A stretch of 64,000 nucleotides of DNA from Archivesica marissinica (taxonomy: Eukaryota; Mollusca; Bivalvia; Venerida; Vesicomyidae), in the NCBI GenBank assembly GCA_014843695.1, contig CM026403.1, positions 45,471,645 to 45,535,644 on the forward strand. Direction: 5' to 3'. Below are positions 1-10,700 of this stretch, one piece after another. Each line of letters opens with the position of its first letter. Position 1 is the stretch's first letter. The translations under genes were made by a program, and so were the position numbers. The notes under the pieces were generated by a model. That model saw only the letters and a program-made list of their open reading frames with translations. It had not been told where the DNA came from and did not search any database.

Positions 1-321
1 AAATATCGATATTCTTATAGATTATAATATCATGTAACATGATTATGAAACACGGATTCGTATCACACCACAAGAGAAGGATATATTGCATAAATCAGTA
101 TACAATATATGTAATTTCTAAATATTATGGGTCACTCCAGACCGACTATCCTTGACTCGAACAATCCATGACTCGAACAATTATTCACGGACCCGTCGAG
201 TTTGAGGCAACGAAGACATGTTCAGGTGAGCCATAAAAATAAAGTTCGACGAAACAATGCTCAAGAAAGTAACTAACACCAACTACACGTGTTGCATAGT
301 ATTGTACATAACTATACCTAC
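1..321. other. SKA2 intron 2 (start), no recognisable feature
   Basis: AT-rich sequence without a convincing exon, repeat or open frame. By position it should be intron 2 of SKA2 on the minus strand. Confidence 0.4.
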
Positions 322-402
322 ATGTTGCATGTCCTCATCATTCTCAAATTCCAACTTGAGTCGCTGTGATAGATTGTTCACTTCAGAGTCGGCCTTTTGG
401 AA
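322..402 (-). CDS. SKA2: SKA2 coding exon 2 (spindle and kinetochore-associated protein 2)
   Basis: Read on the minus strand, an acceptor 'ttgtattacag' precedes an 81-nt phase-0 exon that begins FQKADSEVNNLSQRLKLEF. Human SKA2 continues after its first exon with FQKAESDLDYIQYRLEYEI, so both the sequence and the exon boundary agree. SKA2 forms the coiled-coil Ska core with SKA1 and SKA3 at the kinetochore-microtubule interface in mitosis; that role is family knowledge. The donor is most simply GTAGGT right after codon CAT; a second GT (GTATAG) lies 4 nt further on and would change the phase. Later exons would lie left of the window. The call rests on 38 residues over two exons with matching phase. 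Confidence 0.82.
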
Positions 403-1119
403 CTGTAATACAAGGATGGAGTAATGTAATCCTAGCGGCTAGGCCAGCACCTAATCTTCATAAGTGAAGGAGTGCTGTATAAACAAAGAAGAATCACTAG
501 GATAGCACTAGGATAGCACATGGACGTTGTAGAAATAATATCTGATGTGGGGGGGCACAAATTGGCTGGCCACTGTACAACTCTTGCAAGTTATGATGTT
601 TTTAGCCATAGCACTGTAGTTCTCATTTACATGTAGCACTCTTTGCATGCTAAAAGTGAAATGAACATATTTCCAGGGTTTTCAGTTACAAATAAGAAAA
701 ACACATTAATAAATTGTCGTCTGCTACAACTACATGTATCTGAACTATTAATAGCCTTAATTTGACCCAGCATGCAACCAGTTAATTGTCTTTCCTGCTT
801 CATATCGACATTAATGAACTGTCATCTGCTACATTTATATAGCCTTTATTTTACCCAGCATGCAAAGAGTTAATAACTCTCCAAGACAAAATGCCTCCAA
901 GTCAGACTCGTCTTTCAAAAGCCGGGCAAGCTTGCTTTATGCATATATCTTACACAAAAGCCTCTGCTTTCAGCATACACAGCGCTCATTTATATATCAA
1001 CGTAAATATTGGTCTACATGTATACTTTTATCTCAGACACTTCTTTGCTGGAAAGAAATCACAAATGAAATAAAAAATACAATTTTCTGTGCCTCGGCCA
1101 GTCGGATAGATCATGCAAC

Positions 1120-2370
1120 AAGACTTGTACTGTCTAGCTATAGAGCTGGAGTTTATAGCGATATGGTTGAGTGTTCGCCTCCAGGTAATACTACTTGAGG
1201 ACTGTTACTCCCAACCGACTGTCACCCAGGGCCCGCGCTGGCAATAGCCAGAGTAGCCATTGGCTAAAATATGGCAAAATTGGCTAATAAAATCTCAGTT
1301 TGGCTAAAATGATAAAAACGACAAAAATCTGTAAATTATTCGAAAATTGGAAATTGTGATCAAAGGAATAATAGATATTTACCACATGCCATGGCATTTA
1401 TTATATTTAATATTCCAATTTTATTTTAAACCTGACAGCTGATCAGAGTAATCCCATCAAAACAGGATGTTTATTTGGCATAGAGCAATGGTATTGGCAA
1501 TATAAGTGACAGGTGTTAATTGATCTCGAGCAGCAGTACCCTGTCAATCAAATAAATCTTGTTTACACCATTAACCCAAAAGATCAAATGTCTTATGTGA
1601 TGTAAATAACATGAAATGTGCACAGTTGACATGCAGCACTAGTCTAACTGTCTAACCCTGGAAATGCATTTTAAAATGATTCTGAAAATGAAAGTTGACA
1701 TAACTTGTGTGAAAATGAAAGTTGACACAACTTGTCAAGTGAGATACAAAATTTATTTTGAGTCGGCATGATTTAACAATGAACATTAGCTATGCATAGC
1801 TATTAACCGACAAGAGTAATGTATCACTGCAAATGTAACTCTTACCTCAGTTGTAGTTTATAGGTATACATCATTTAGGTGATACAATTGCATGACACAT
1901 TAAAATATATTATAATAAATATACTATAATAACTCTGTATGGGAAAAATGGCGCACGTCGGAATTGGCTAAAGGAAGCACAAATTTGGCTACAAATAATT
2001 GGCTACAAAAAAATAAGAGCCAGAGCAGGCCCGGGTCACCCCGTGTATTGAAGTGACTGTGGTATACATGTATAAAGAGATTTGTACTGTCTCACTATAG
2101 ATAATAGAGCTGGAGCTTATAGTGATGCAGTTTAGTGTTCGCCTCCAGGTAATACTACTTGAGCAAGTTGAGGACTGTTAGTCCCAACCGACTGTCACCC
2201 TGTGTATTGAAGTGAGGTTGGTGAGGGCTACACTCCGTTGGATTTCTGTATGAATGGTGTGGTGTCCGTGGTGCAGTGGTAAAGCGTCGGAATTGGATGG
2301 TCCCAGGTTTAATACACAGTACTAACGGGGACGTAGACATGTTTTCTATCTATCTATTATGATTATCTAT
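1120..2370 (+). repeat. Two copies of a SINE-like element, the first split by a MITE
   Basis: A block with 'gttcgcctccaggtaatac' and 'cccaaccgactgtcacc' occurs at about 1127-1227 and again at about 2084-2210. The first copy resumes at 2042 after a MITE. The second copy runs into 'tccgtggtgcagtggtaaa', a tRNA A-box-like stretch at about 2267, and ends in a TATC-rich tail at 2343-2376. Confidence 0.5.
1228..2034. mobile_element. hAT-like non-autonomous DNA transposon (about 807 bp)
   Basis: Flanked by direct repeats GTCACCC (1221-1227 and 2035-2041). The termini are imperfect inverted repeats: left 'agggcccgcgctggc', right (reverse complement) 'ccgggcctgctctggc'. Inside each end are inverted 'ttggcta' motifs. 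The pre-insertion site is seen intact in the second SINE-like copy near 2199. No transposase frame. hAT-like is inferred from the AGGG-type terminus and the 7- to 8-bp duplication. Confidence 0.6.
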
Positions 2371-2513
2371 CTATCGTCGGACTGACAATTAGCTAATTTG
2401 GTCCAATCAATGGCGATCTTCGAACATAAGCATATCAGTGTACAATACATAAAGATAGTTATCATGGTGAGTCGTGTAACTCGTTCAATCGAAACATATA
2501 CATGATTGTTTAC

Positions 2514-2546
2514 CATTGCCTCCAATCTTTCCACTGTGTTCTCCAT
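2514..2546 (-). CDS. SKA2: SKA2 coding exon 1 with start codon
   Basis: On the minus strand an ATG opens 11 codons, MENTVERLEAM, followed by the donor GTAAAC. Human SKA2 exon 1 is also 11 codons (MEAEVDKLELM) and also ends in phase 0 just before FQKA. Joined to 322-402 it gives a continuous SKA2 N-terminus. The start is the only ATG that fits. The 5' UTR and promoter should lie just right of 2546. That space is short, because a tRNA-derived SINE begins at 2625, and it contains a small direct repeat of 'tccatccgtgaa'. The 2.1-kb intron 1 (403-2513) carries a hAT-like MITE and two SINE-like copies. Confidence 0.82.
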
Positions 2547-2624
2547 TTTGAAAGGGAAATACTATTTTCCATCCGTGAAATGTCACTAGTCCATCCGTGA
2601 ATGACTCTTTTCCATCCCCAATGG

Positions 2625-2918
2625 TGTGTGTTTTACGTTTATTCGTCGTTGCTACCAGTTGCCCATATCATGAGCGATCGACGTCTCCTGAAGAGATTAG
2701 TCATTTTAGATTTTTGGAGGATAGTGCAATGATACAGACAGAGACCCATTCCAGAATCTCCTATGGTTCTTTTACGTGCACGGTGTAAAGCACCGACACG
2801 AGACCTCGGTTAACGTCCCATCTGAAAGACTGTTAATGTTATTATGGTCAGACGGGGGGTCGAACCTGCGATCCCTGGATTACCAGTCCAGCGTGTTACC
2901 ACTGGACTACAGATCCGT
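2625..2918 (-). mobile_element. tRNA-derived SINE, family B, full length, upstream of SKA2
   Basis: About 294 bp flanked by CCAATGG (2618-2624 and 2919-2925). Minus-strand head 'tagtccagtggtaacacgc' with B box 'GGTTCGACCCC'. The 3' end has 'gtaaaacacacacc'. It is inserted about 80 bp upstream of the SKA2 start codon, so it must lie in or next to the promoter or 5' UTR. A good match to copies at 13862, 15793 and 7428. Confidence 0.85.
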
Positions 2919-2959
2919 CCAATGGGAAACGGATAGTCCGACTCGGATTAGCTTAATCA

Positions 2960-3165
2960 TATTGTATTGCAAATCAATAGTAAACGTGACATACAAGAAA
3001 TCAATAGTAAACGTGACCATGCAAAAACTAAATAGTAAACGTGGCATACAAGAACTCAATAGTAACCTAACATACAAGAACTCAATAATAAACGTGACAT
3101 ACAAGAACTCAATAGTAACGTGACATACAAGAACTCAATAATAAACGTGACCTACAAGAAATCCT
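2960..3165. repeat. Tandem repeat, about 27-28 bp unit
   Basis: About seven imperfect copies built on 'aactcaatagtaaacgtgac' followed by 'atacaag'. It generates small open frames on both strands that are not genes. The following stretch to 3930 contains only short SINE family-D fragments near 3230 and 3690 and a poly-C run at 3597-3608. Confidence 0.85.
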
Positions 3166-3939
3166 GGCCAAATCTGCATACGTTGCAGTATTTGTTTTTA
3201 TCATCGTTTCACTCATTGGTTATACGAATTTATTTTAGCTCGATTCCAAAATGTGAACAGGTCCTTTTAGTTAGAATCCTTTGTTTTTACTGTTGTTCCC
3301 TAATCCCTAACCAGATGTTGTGGTATGATAAATGTAATTTTATCAAAAACGTGTTAATTAACTGATAATATTATTTTCCAAATAAGTACCCATTGCATAT
3401 ACTATATGAGATATGTCAATATATAGTAATTTAATACTCATAATAAGCGATAGTGGAATAAAATTGCTAGCATGTTGTGCAAAGGAAACAACGATAAAAA
3501 CAGAGGAAAACACTTATAGGACCTATCTACTATTAGGGTAGTATTCAAGGGCAGTAACTGACCGATGTCTCTCATTAACGACTATAATGATGGTACCCCC
3601 CCCCCCCCAAGGGCGCGCAATTGTGTATATGCTTATATTGGAGCCAAAAGTTAGCAAACAAATTTGTTGAATTGTTTATGTTTATACAAATTTAGTATAG
3701 CTCGATTGTGAAACAAGTTCTTACAACCCAATAGTATCATAGCCAATTGTGGTTGTGTAGTTTGGTGATAAATGCATTTGGTCTTTCTGCTGCACAACAA
3801 CAATCATATCTTAATATCTATTTAGAAATTAATAATATCTTCTCACATTCCAAAACTATTGAGTTACTCAATACATGTACATGTATTTGATAGTAATGTT
3901 GTTGCATAATATAACGGTTATGTTTTGTAAATGATTCGT

Positions 3940-4535
3940 AGGAAAGAGGTAACCATACAAGCAGGATGCTTTCTCCTCAATCCTACATGTATGTATGTAC
4001 ATAGGAAAGAGGTAACCATACAAGCAGGATGCTTTCTCCTCAATCCTACATGTATGTATGTACATAGGAAAGAGGTAACCATGCAAGCAGGTTGCTTTCT
4101 CCCCAATCCTACATGTATGTATGTACATAGGAAAGAGGTAACCATGCAAGCAGGTTGCTTTCTCCTCAATCCTACATGTATGTACATAGGAAAGAGGTAA
4201 CGATACAAGCAGGTTGCTTTCTCATCAATCCTACATGTATGTACATAGGAAAGAGGTAACGATGCAAGCAGGTTGCTTTCTCATCAATCCTACATGTATG
4301 TACATAGGAAAGGGGTAACGATGCAAGCAGGTTGCTTTCTCCTCAATCCTACATGTATGTACATAGGAAAGAGGTAACGATGCAAGCAGGTTGCTTTCTC
4401 CTCAATCCTACATGTATGTACATAGGAAAGAGGTAACGATGCAAGCAGGTTGCTTTCTCATCAATCCTACATGTATGTACATAGGAAAGGGGTAACGATG
4501 CAAGCAGGTTGCTTTCTCCTCAATCCTACATGTAT
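3940..4535. repeat. Tandem repeat, about 58-62 bp unit, ten copies
   Basis: Copies contain 'aggaaagaggtaac', 'caagcaggttgctttctc' and 'tcctacatgtatgtacat'. Left copies have an extra 'tatg'. Open in frame on both strands by unit length only. Confidence 0.9.
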
Positions 4536-4588
4536 GTATATATTATTTATACTTGACTATGTTTAATCAAAGAAATAAATATTGTTTA

Positions 4589-4778
4589 AACTAAGTTCTT
4601 ACAACTTATATTAATCACTCTCGAGATCTCATTTCGTCACGATGGAGAGAGAAGAGGCAACGTGGAATTTAAATGCCTTGCCTAAGGGCACACTCGTAAC
4701 GGCTCCAGCGGCGCTCGAACTCTGGTCATTTCGCACCCAACGCGAACGCCCTACAACTGCGCTATCACGACTTCCACT
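4589..4778 (-). mobile_element. SINE family D copy
   Basis: Begins 'aagttcttacaacttatatt', continues 'aatcactctcgagatctc' and 'aggcaacgtggaatttaaat', and ends with the degenerate tRNA head 'ctgcgctatcacgacttcc'. Same family as 27942, 48174, 49162 and 53334. Confidence 0.7.
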
Positions 4779-7427
4779 ATATTTAATATATGTTGTCCCA
4801 ATGTGGCCGTATACAGGATGATACGGGATATTTACATAATATCGAATAGAACACTGTACATATCAGCGAATGCTTTATCTTTAGCTGTTGGTTGAATTCA
4901 GTTGTATACGTGATTACAGTTATAAACACACACACACACACACTTTGGATTAGTGAAGTTTTATACTGTGTGTTCAGTATATCTGCGAATTAGGACAACT
5001 CCGTTTGAGGTAAGAAGCAATCAGTGAGACCGTCGGGGTACCGGGCGGGGGTTGGGGCTCGTAATAATTACTGTTGTATAGAAGAGCTACAAGGATATCC
5101 GTACCAAACCATATACCAAAACATGTACACACTATATTTTATACTGAAATGGGTGGAAATAATCCTATGCATAGTTCATAAAACCGACCCTATTTGTATA
5201 TCTCCGAGATTAGAACAAGAGAAATATCACCGGCACGTCTGTATCATACTTGATAATGGAACAGCACCCCCCCCCCCATCCTCCATATTAGCGAAGAACG
5301 TCTATGTATACATCAGATCCATGGTCCATTTGACATGTTTTGAAGAATTGCTTAAATAGTTCCACATATATGTACAACTTTTTCTACGATGGGTCAATTG
5401 CACTTCATGCTGTTTTTGTTTATGCTTGTGTTACCGGTGTCGCGGAGTTTACATGTGTAGAGATAATCGCTGAAAAGATATGTATGCATGGTACTAATAT
5501 TTTACTACCGCTTATTTCGGAAATAAATAATTTACTCTACACGATTTATATAATGTCAACCTTGTATTAATCTTAGACTAAAATATTTCAAACCATATTT
5601 TTGTAGATGGCCCACTACTAACAAATTTGTATCTCTTATAAATGCTAACAGAGATATATAGTTATTAACAGTACAGCTAAATGTGTATACCATGTTTTCA
5701 AACTTGGAGCACAAATAAGGTAATATATATTACTATGAAGTTTCATCCCATGCAGCATTATTTGATTATGACGGGTATATAATGAGTTCTTCCTTGCTAA
5801 GGCTAATAGTTATACTTGCGAATTTATGTTTCATCATATTGATTGGTGTTTAAGGCTATAAACATGTAAATGGTTTATGCAAATAAACTTTATGTTATGT
5901 ATTAAAAGACCGCCAATGTGAATCGTTAAAAGCGGTGTCTAAGCAGGAATGCTCTATTAATGCAGATACTTTGTTCTTTAATAAACACAAACGGGAACCG
6001 AAAAAAGGGTATCTTAATACAAGTGTGCTCTTAATAGACGTGGTCTTCGAACACACGTTTGACTGTATTTAGTTGTGTACATGTAGTAGTTCTGTAGTCT
6101 GACGAACCAGGCTGTGTTTTCTTCATCTACACATACGGCGCACGGGCTACTAACCAATAACTTGGTTAACAGTGGGACAATCTCACGAAATGCAAAGATA
6201 AAGGAGTAAAAAGACTACAGCTAAGGCGGCATACCTTTTAAGATGTGGTAGACCCAAACTAAAAACTAAACACTTCGATATAGCCGTTAAAACATTGTCA
6301 CCACGATCGTTTTTACTAAATCGACTAATGGCTGACTTACGATGCTTAAAAATAAACATGAGTTGGAATCTAGTGGTTAAATAATGAAACTCTAGAACAA
6401 TATATATGTTATGTTATATAACCCAAAGGAAATGATGCAAAGCTGGGTCAATATTTTACACAATTATGCTTTCGGTCAATCTCCAATTCTACAAGCAGGT
6501 TGTTTCCGCGAAAGATAATTCGCTACCGAAACAACTGTTTATGACAACATATGTTGCAACATAGCCCTTAAACAAGTTTAATATTATTAATAATCATGAA
6601 CTACGTTAACTGATAAATTTGAAAACAAGAAATAATGATTGTGTTGCATTCTTTCATGTTCTGAGCGCTCTTAACTCGTACGAAAACAAAGGTTTCCATT
6701 TCCCATAAAGCGAAGACATGTTAGAGAAAACCTCATGTTTTCTCCAGTATTCATTTTAGAATTGTCCCATCACCTATGACATATTTAATTTAAATGATTA
6801 GTCAAAATTCCATTTTCTCTTTTTGGTCATTTAAATCAAATAATATTATCAGTTAGGTTTATTAATCTGCAGTCGTTCTATTGAGTTGCTATTATTATTT
6901 GGTTGTTTTTAGATAATTACACGTATGTGTTTTTGTTTGCTTTGCTTTGGTTTGATATATATATATGTGTATTGTAGGACACCCTACTAACCTACCCTAC
7001 CTTACAATTCTTATTATTATAACTTTTGACCCTCAGATAGGAATATCTTTCACATATGTATGTGTTTGTGTTAAAGTAAAGTAAACACTGTTAGTTATAA
7101 TTACACTGACTATTTATAAAGGATTCAAGTATATTATAATTACTAAAATATCACAGACCTGTACTAATTAGTAATCTTTGCGACCAAATTAACTCTCCGC
7201 CAATATGATAATTAACCGGTAATGTATCACCCCTTAGAGATTTTAATCTCATCAATCCGATATATACACAACTACTCTATTTAACTAATTTGGCGGATGG
7301 GTTTAATAACGTTGATTGGTTTGAGTGGATTAATAAGATATTGTATCCAGACATATACAACTACTGTATGACACACGTGGGTTTAATAACGTTGATTGGT
7401 TTGACTGGATTAATAAGATATTGTTTA
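4779..7427. other. SKA2-RABEP1 intergenic stretch without recognised genes
   Basis: Contains a (CA)n run at 4926-4941, a poly-C run near 5267, a short AT dinucleotide run near 6957, and a roughly 50-bp direct duplication around 'gtttaataacgttgattggt' (7300-7350 and 7379-7425). Small open frames here show no family resemblance. Confidence 0.5.
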
Positions 7428-7540
7428 AAGTCCCAACTGAAAGACTGTTAAATTTTATTAGAGTCAGACGGGTGATCGAACCTGCGATCCCTGTATTACC
7501 AGTCCAACGTGTTGATCACTGGACTACAGATCCGTCCGTA
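7428..7540 (-). mobile_element. SINE family B, head fragment
   Basis: Carries the 'gtcccaactgaaagactgtt' to 'ggactacagatccgtccgt' part of family B (minus-oriented tRNA head), 5'-proximal half only. It ends about 220 bp before the RABEP1 start codon. Confidence 0.75.
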
Positions 7541-7757
7541 AAATTATTCCATCCCGAAACACGAGAATATTAGTAGCTGATATGACACACCCACCTTTTA
7601 AAATAAATCTCCCGCGTTATCTCGATCCTGTCATTTTAGTCTTCAAAATAGAAGAGCGCCTAAATGAAAAACAACCGGAAGTAGATGGCTGTAATTTTTC
7701 AACAAATCTAGAAATATGCTCTAATTTAATGCTCGTTTCATAAGAGTTGTTGCCACA

Positions 7758-7797
7758 ATGGCAGATGTGAACGATTTGGGGCTATTGGAGTCAAAAG
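7758..7797 (+). CDS. RABEP1: RABEP1 exon 1 (start codon)
   Basis: ATG GCA GAT opens MADVNDLGLLESK, then donor GTACTT after the first base of codon 14 (phase 1). Chosen as the start because its phase matches exon 2 exactly and the ATG context (cacaATGG) is good. There are in-frame stops upstream. No TATA box is evident in 7541-7757, so a TATA-less promoter is likely. Confidence 0.8.
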
Positions 7798-10700
7798 GTA
7801 CTTACTATGCACAATGCTATGATTCAATGGATGCTGATACAACAATATACACATATTTCTTGATTAGTTGATATGTTGTCAGATCTACATCATGCAAACA
7901 CGAAATCAACTGTGAAATAGAATAGATAACCATTTCGGTTTCCAGATTTGCGGAAATATTAAGATATTAACGTTTCGGAGAGGAACAAATACATATAGGC
8001 CTGTATGTTATGTAGTCGGAATACTAGTTCCATCCACCTTAATGGCGACGGGTATATCTTGTTTGGTACGGGCAAATGAGAAGGTGTGCGGCTCCAGGGA
8101 TTGCGACTCCTGATAAATAGAAGAGAGAAGAGTGTGGTGTATTTCAGCACGGGTAGAACATCGGTCCGGCTAGCTCAGTTGGTAGAGCTGTCTGACTAGT
8201 GTTCGGAGGTCGTGGGTTCGAGTTCCACGTTGGGTCTATCTATCTATCTTCCGTTAATGTCAAACCCCTCGCGGGGACGTAGACATGTTGCGCATCAAAA
8301 ACCGCAAAGAAGTTAAAAGTATGAGTAGTTAAAAGTATAATTTAACAAGGTAATGAAAATAAGTTGTGGTAAAAGTTTAAAAGTAGCTACGCAGAACAAC
8401 TAGGGACTGGCATGTTCAATATGGCAAACTGCCGTATTGAATTGCTCTATGGTAGGGAGATGGACAATGTCAGGAGGGAGGTGGTTCCAATGATAGATTG
8501 TTCTTGGAAAGAAGGAAAACTTGTAGTAGTCTGTAGTTGCTGTAATTAACCTATAGCTTAAGGACTGGCAATGGCGAGCAGGACAGGAGAGAGGAACTAG
8601 GTAATTTTCAATGGGAATAGCAACAAGATCATTTTGAATTTTATACATAAGGGATAACCTATTGTCAATACGCCGTTGATCTAGTCTGCGTAGATTTAGG
8701 GAATGTAGCATGTCTGTAACACTTGAGGTACGATAGAAATCAGCCTTTATCCAACGGGCTGCTCTTCGCTGGACACCTTCATTTGGTCTATCAATGTTTG
8801 GGTATGGGGCGACCAGATCTCGGAGCCATATTCAAGCTGAGGTCTCACTAGTGTCTGGTAAGCCATGGTCTTAAGGGGTTCAGATTTGACCTGGAGGTTT
8901 CTACGTAGAAATCCTAATGTTTGGTTTGCTTTCTTTGTTGACCTTTTTATGTGGGTGTCCCACGACAGGTTATTTGAGATATCCACGCCAAGGTATTTGG
9001 CTGAGGTGACCGACTCAAGTAGGACTCCATGGAGTTTATATTTGCTGGGAATAGGATGTTTCCTTCTGGTGACGTGGATAACTTGACATTTGGAGGGGTT
9101 AAATTCCATGTCCCACTCCAACTCCCACTCTTCTAATCTCTTAAGATCGTTTTGGAGTGTGACCGATTCATTTGCAGATGTCAGTGATAGATAGACTGCA
9201 GTATCATCTGCAAAGATGCGGACTTTGGAACTGATGTTTTGTGGGAGGTCGTTTATGTAGGCTAGGAAAAGCAGGGGTCCAAGTACGGATCCCTGTGGGA
9301 CTCCAGAGGACACCGGAATGGCCTCTGAACTAATACCATTAAGGACAACTGACTGGAGTCTATTATCTAGAAAACTCTTAATCCACCTTAATGTTTGACC
9401 TCTGACTCCATATTCATGCATTTTTAGTAGTACTTTCTCGTGATTGACCTTATCGAAAGCCTTACTGAAGTCTAATAGGATGAGATCTACCTGATGCTTA
9501 TTGTAGACAGAGGTAACCAAGTCATTGACTAGCATTACTAGTTGGGTCACGCATGACCGTTTTTCTCTAAAACCATGCTGCAAACGGTACTAACTTTTCA
9601 GCTCTTTCTTTGCTCGGTCACTTTAAATCTTAAAATTAAACCACAATTTCATTCACATGTGAATTGAACATGGCGTCCAAAAAACCCCTACGTTTCGGCC
9701 CATCAATCAAATCTCGTACAGTAACCAGAAATGTGTTTCTGGTATTTTCATATGATTGAAACATGACATTGTAAATCCAAGCATTAGAGTTCTGCCGTTA
9801 CAAAAATATTTCTTTGCATACATATCACGAGCCGGCTCATCTGGATCTACACTTTTTGTAAGCCTATTTAGAGGTCTGTGGTGTTGAAAGGGTTAAGGGA
9901 TTTTTAGGCTACACATAGATGGGATTACATTTGCATACTTTTCAAATAAAATGTGAATATTTATCTGCTCTTGAAATGCACAGTTTACTCTTTGATAAGT
10001 AATATGTGAACGCCATAAGTACCAAAACATCTGTTTTTAGAGCAATGACGTCATTCGCGTGCCGGATGTAACAAAAATCATATGAATAAACAAAGGCCGA
10101 AAACAGGTGTGGGCCGATATCAGGGACGTTGACGATACTCACTTTCTATAAGTATTATACTTATGTATTTATGCTTGTGTATTAATTAACATTGTGTTCA
10201 TACTTGAAGTTACATACTTATGTATTCATACTTATTCATACTTATGTATTCATACTTGAAGTTACATACTTATGTATTCATACTTGAAGTTGCATACTTA
10301 TGCTCACTATAGTGGAATGTTGTATGAACACTATATTTGTGTGTTTTCTGTAATACAGATGAGCTGTCCGTGCTAAAGGCTAAGGTTGAGCAGCTTCAGG
10401 CTCGGGAGACGGAATTGCTCATACTGAAGGAGGAGAATGAGACGGACTTCGGGCAGAAACGGGCTCGATTCCGAGAACTATTTATGCAGAAAGAAGGTTG
10501 GTATGCGTGTAGTTATAATGCCATTAATATTCATTGATTTCCAACTTAACCCTTTCAACACCACAGACCTCTACATTTTACAAAAAAGTGTAGATCCAGA
10601 TGAGCCGGCTCGTGACGAGCCGTCTCATCAGGATCTGCACTTTTTTCAAGTAATACAACTATTTTTAGGAAAAAAATTACCCATTTTGATAAATGAAATG

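Noticed and set aside
860..1198. 112-codon open frame in SKA2 intron 1
   Set aside because: Composition is not protein-like, it runs into a SINE-like repeat, and no family resemblance was seen.
3931..4208. Overlapping frames on both strands of 89-96 codons
   Set aside because: Generated by the roughly 60-bp tandem repeat; same peptide repeated, open both ways.
8865..9086. Plus-strand frame inside the LINE
   Set aside because: Antisense shadow of the reverse transcriptase frame.
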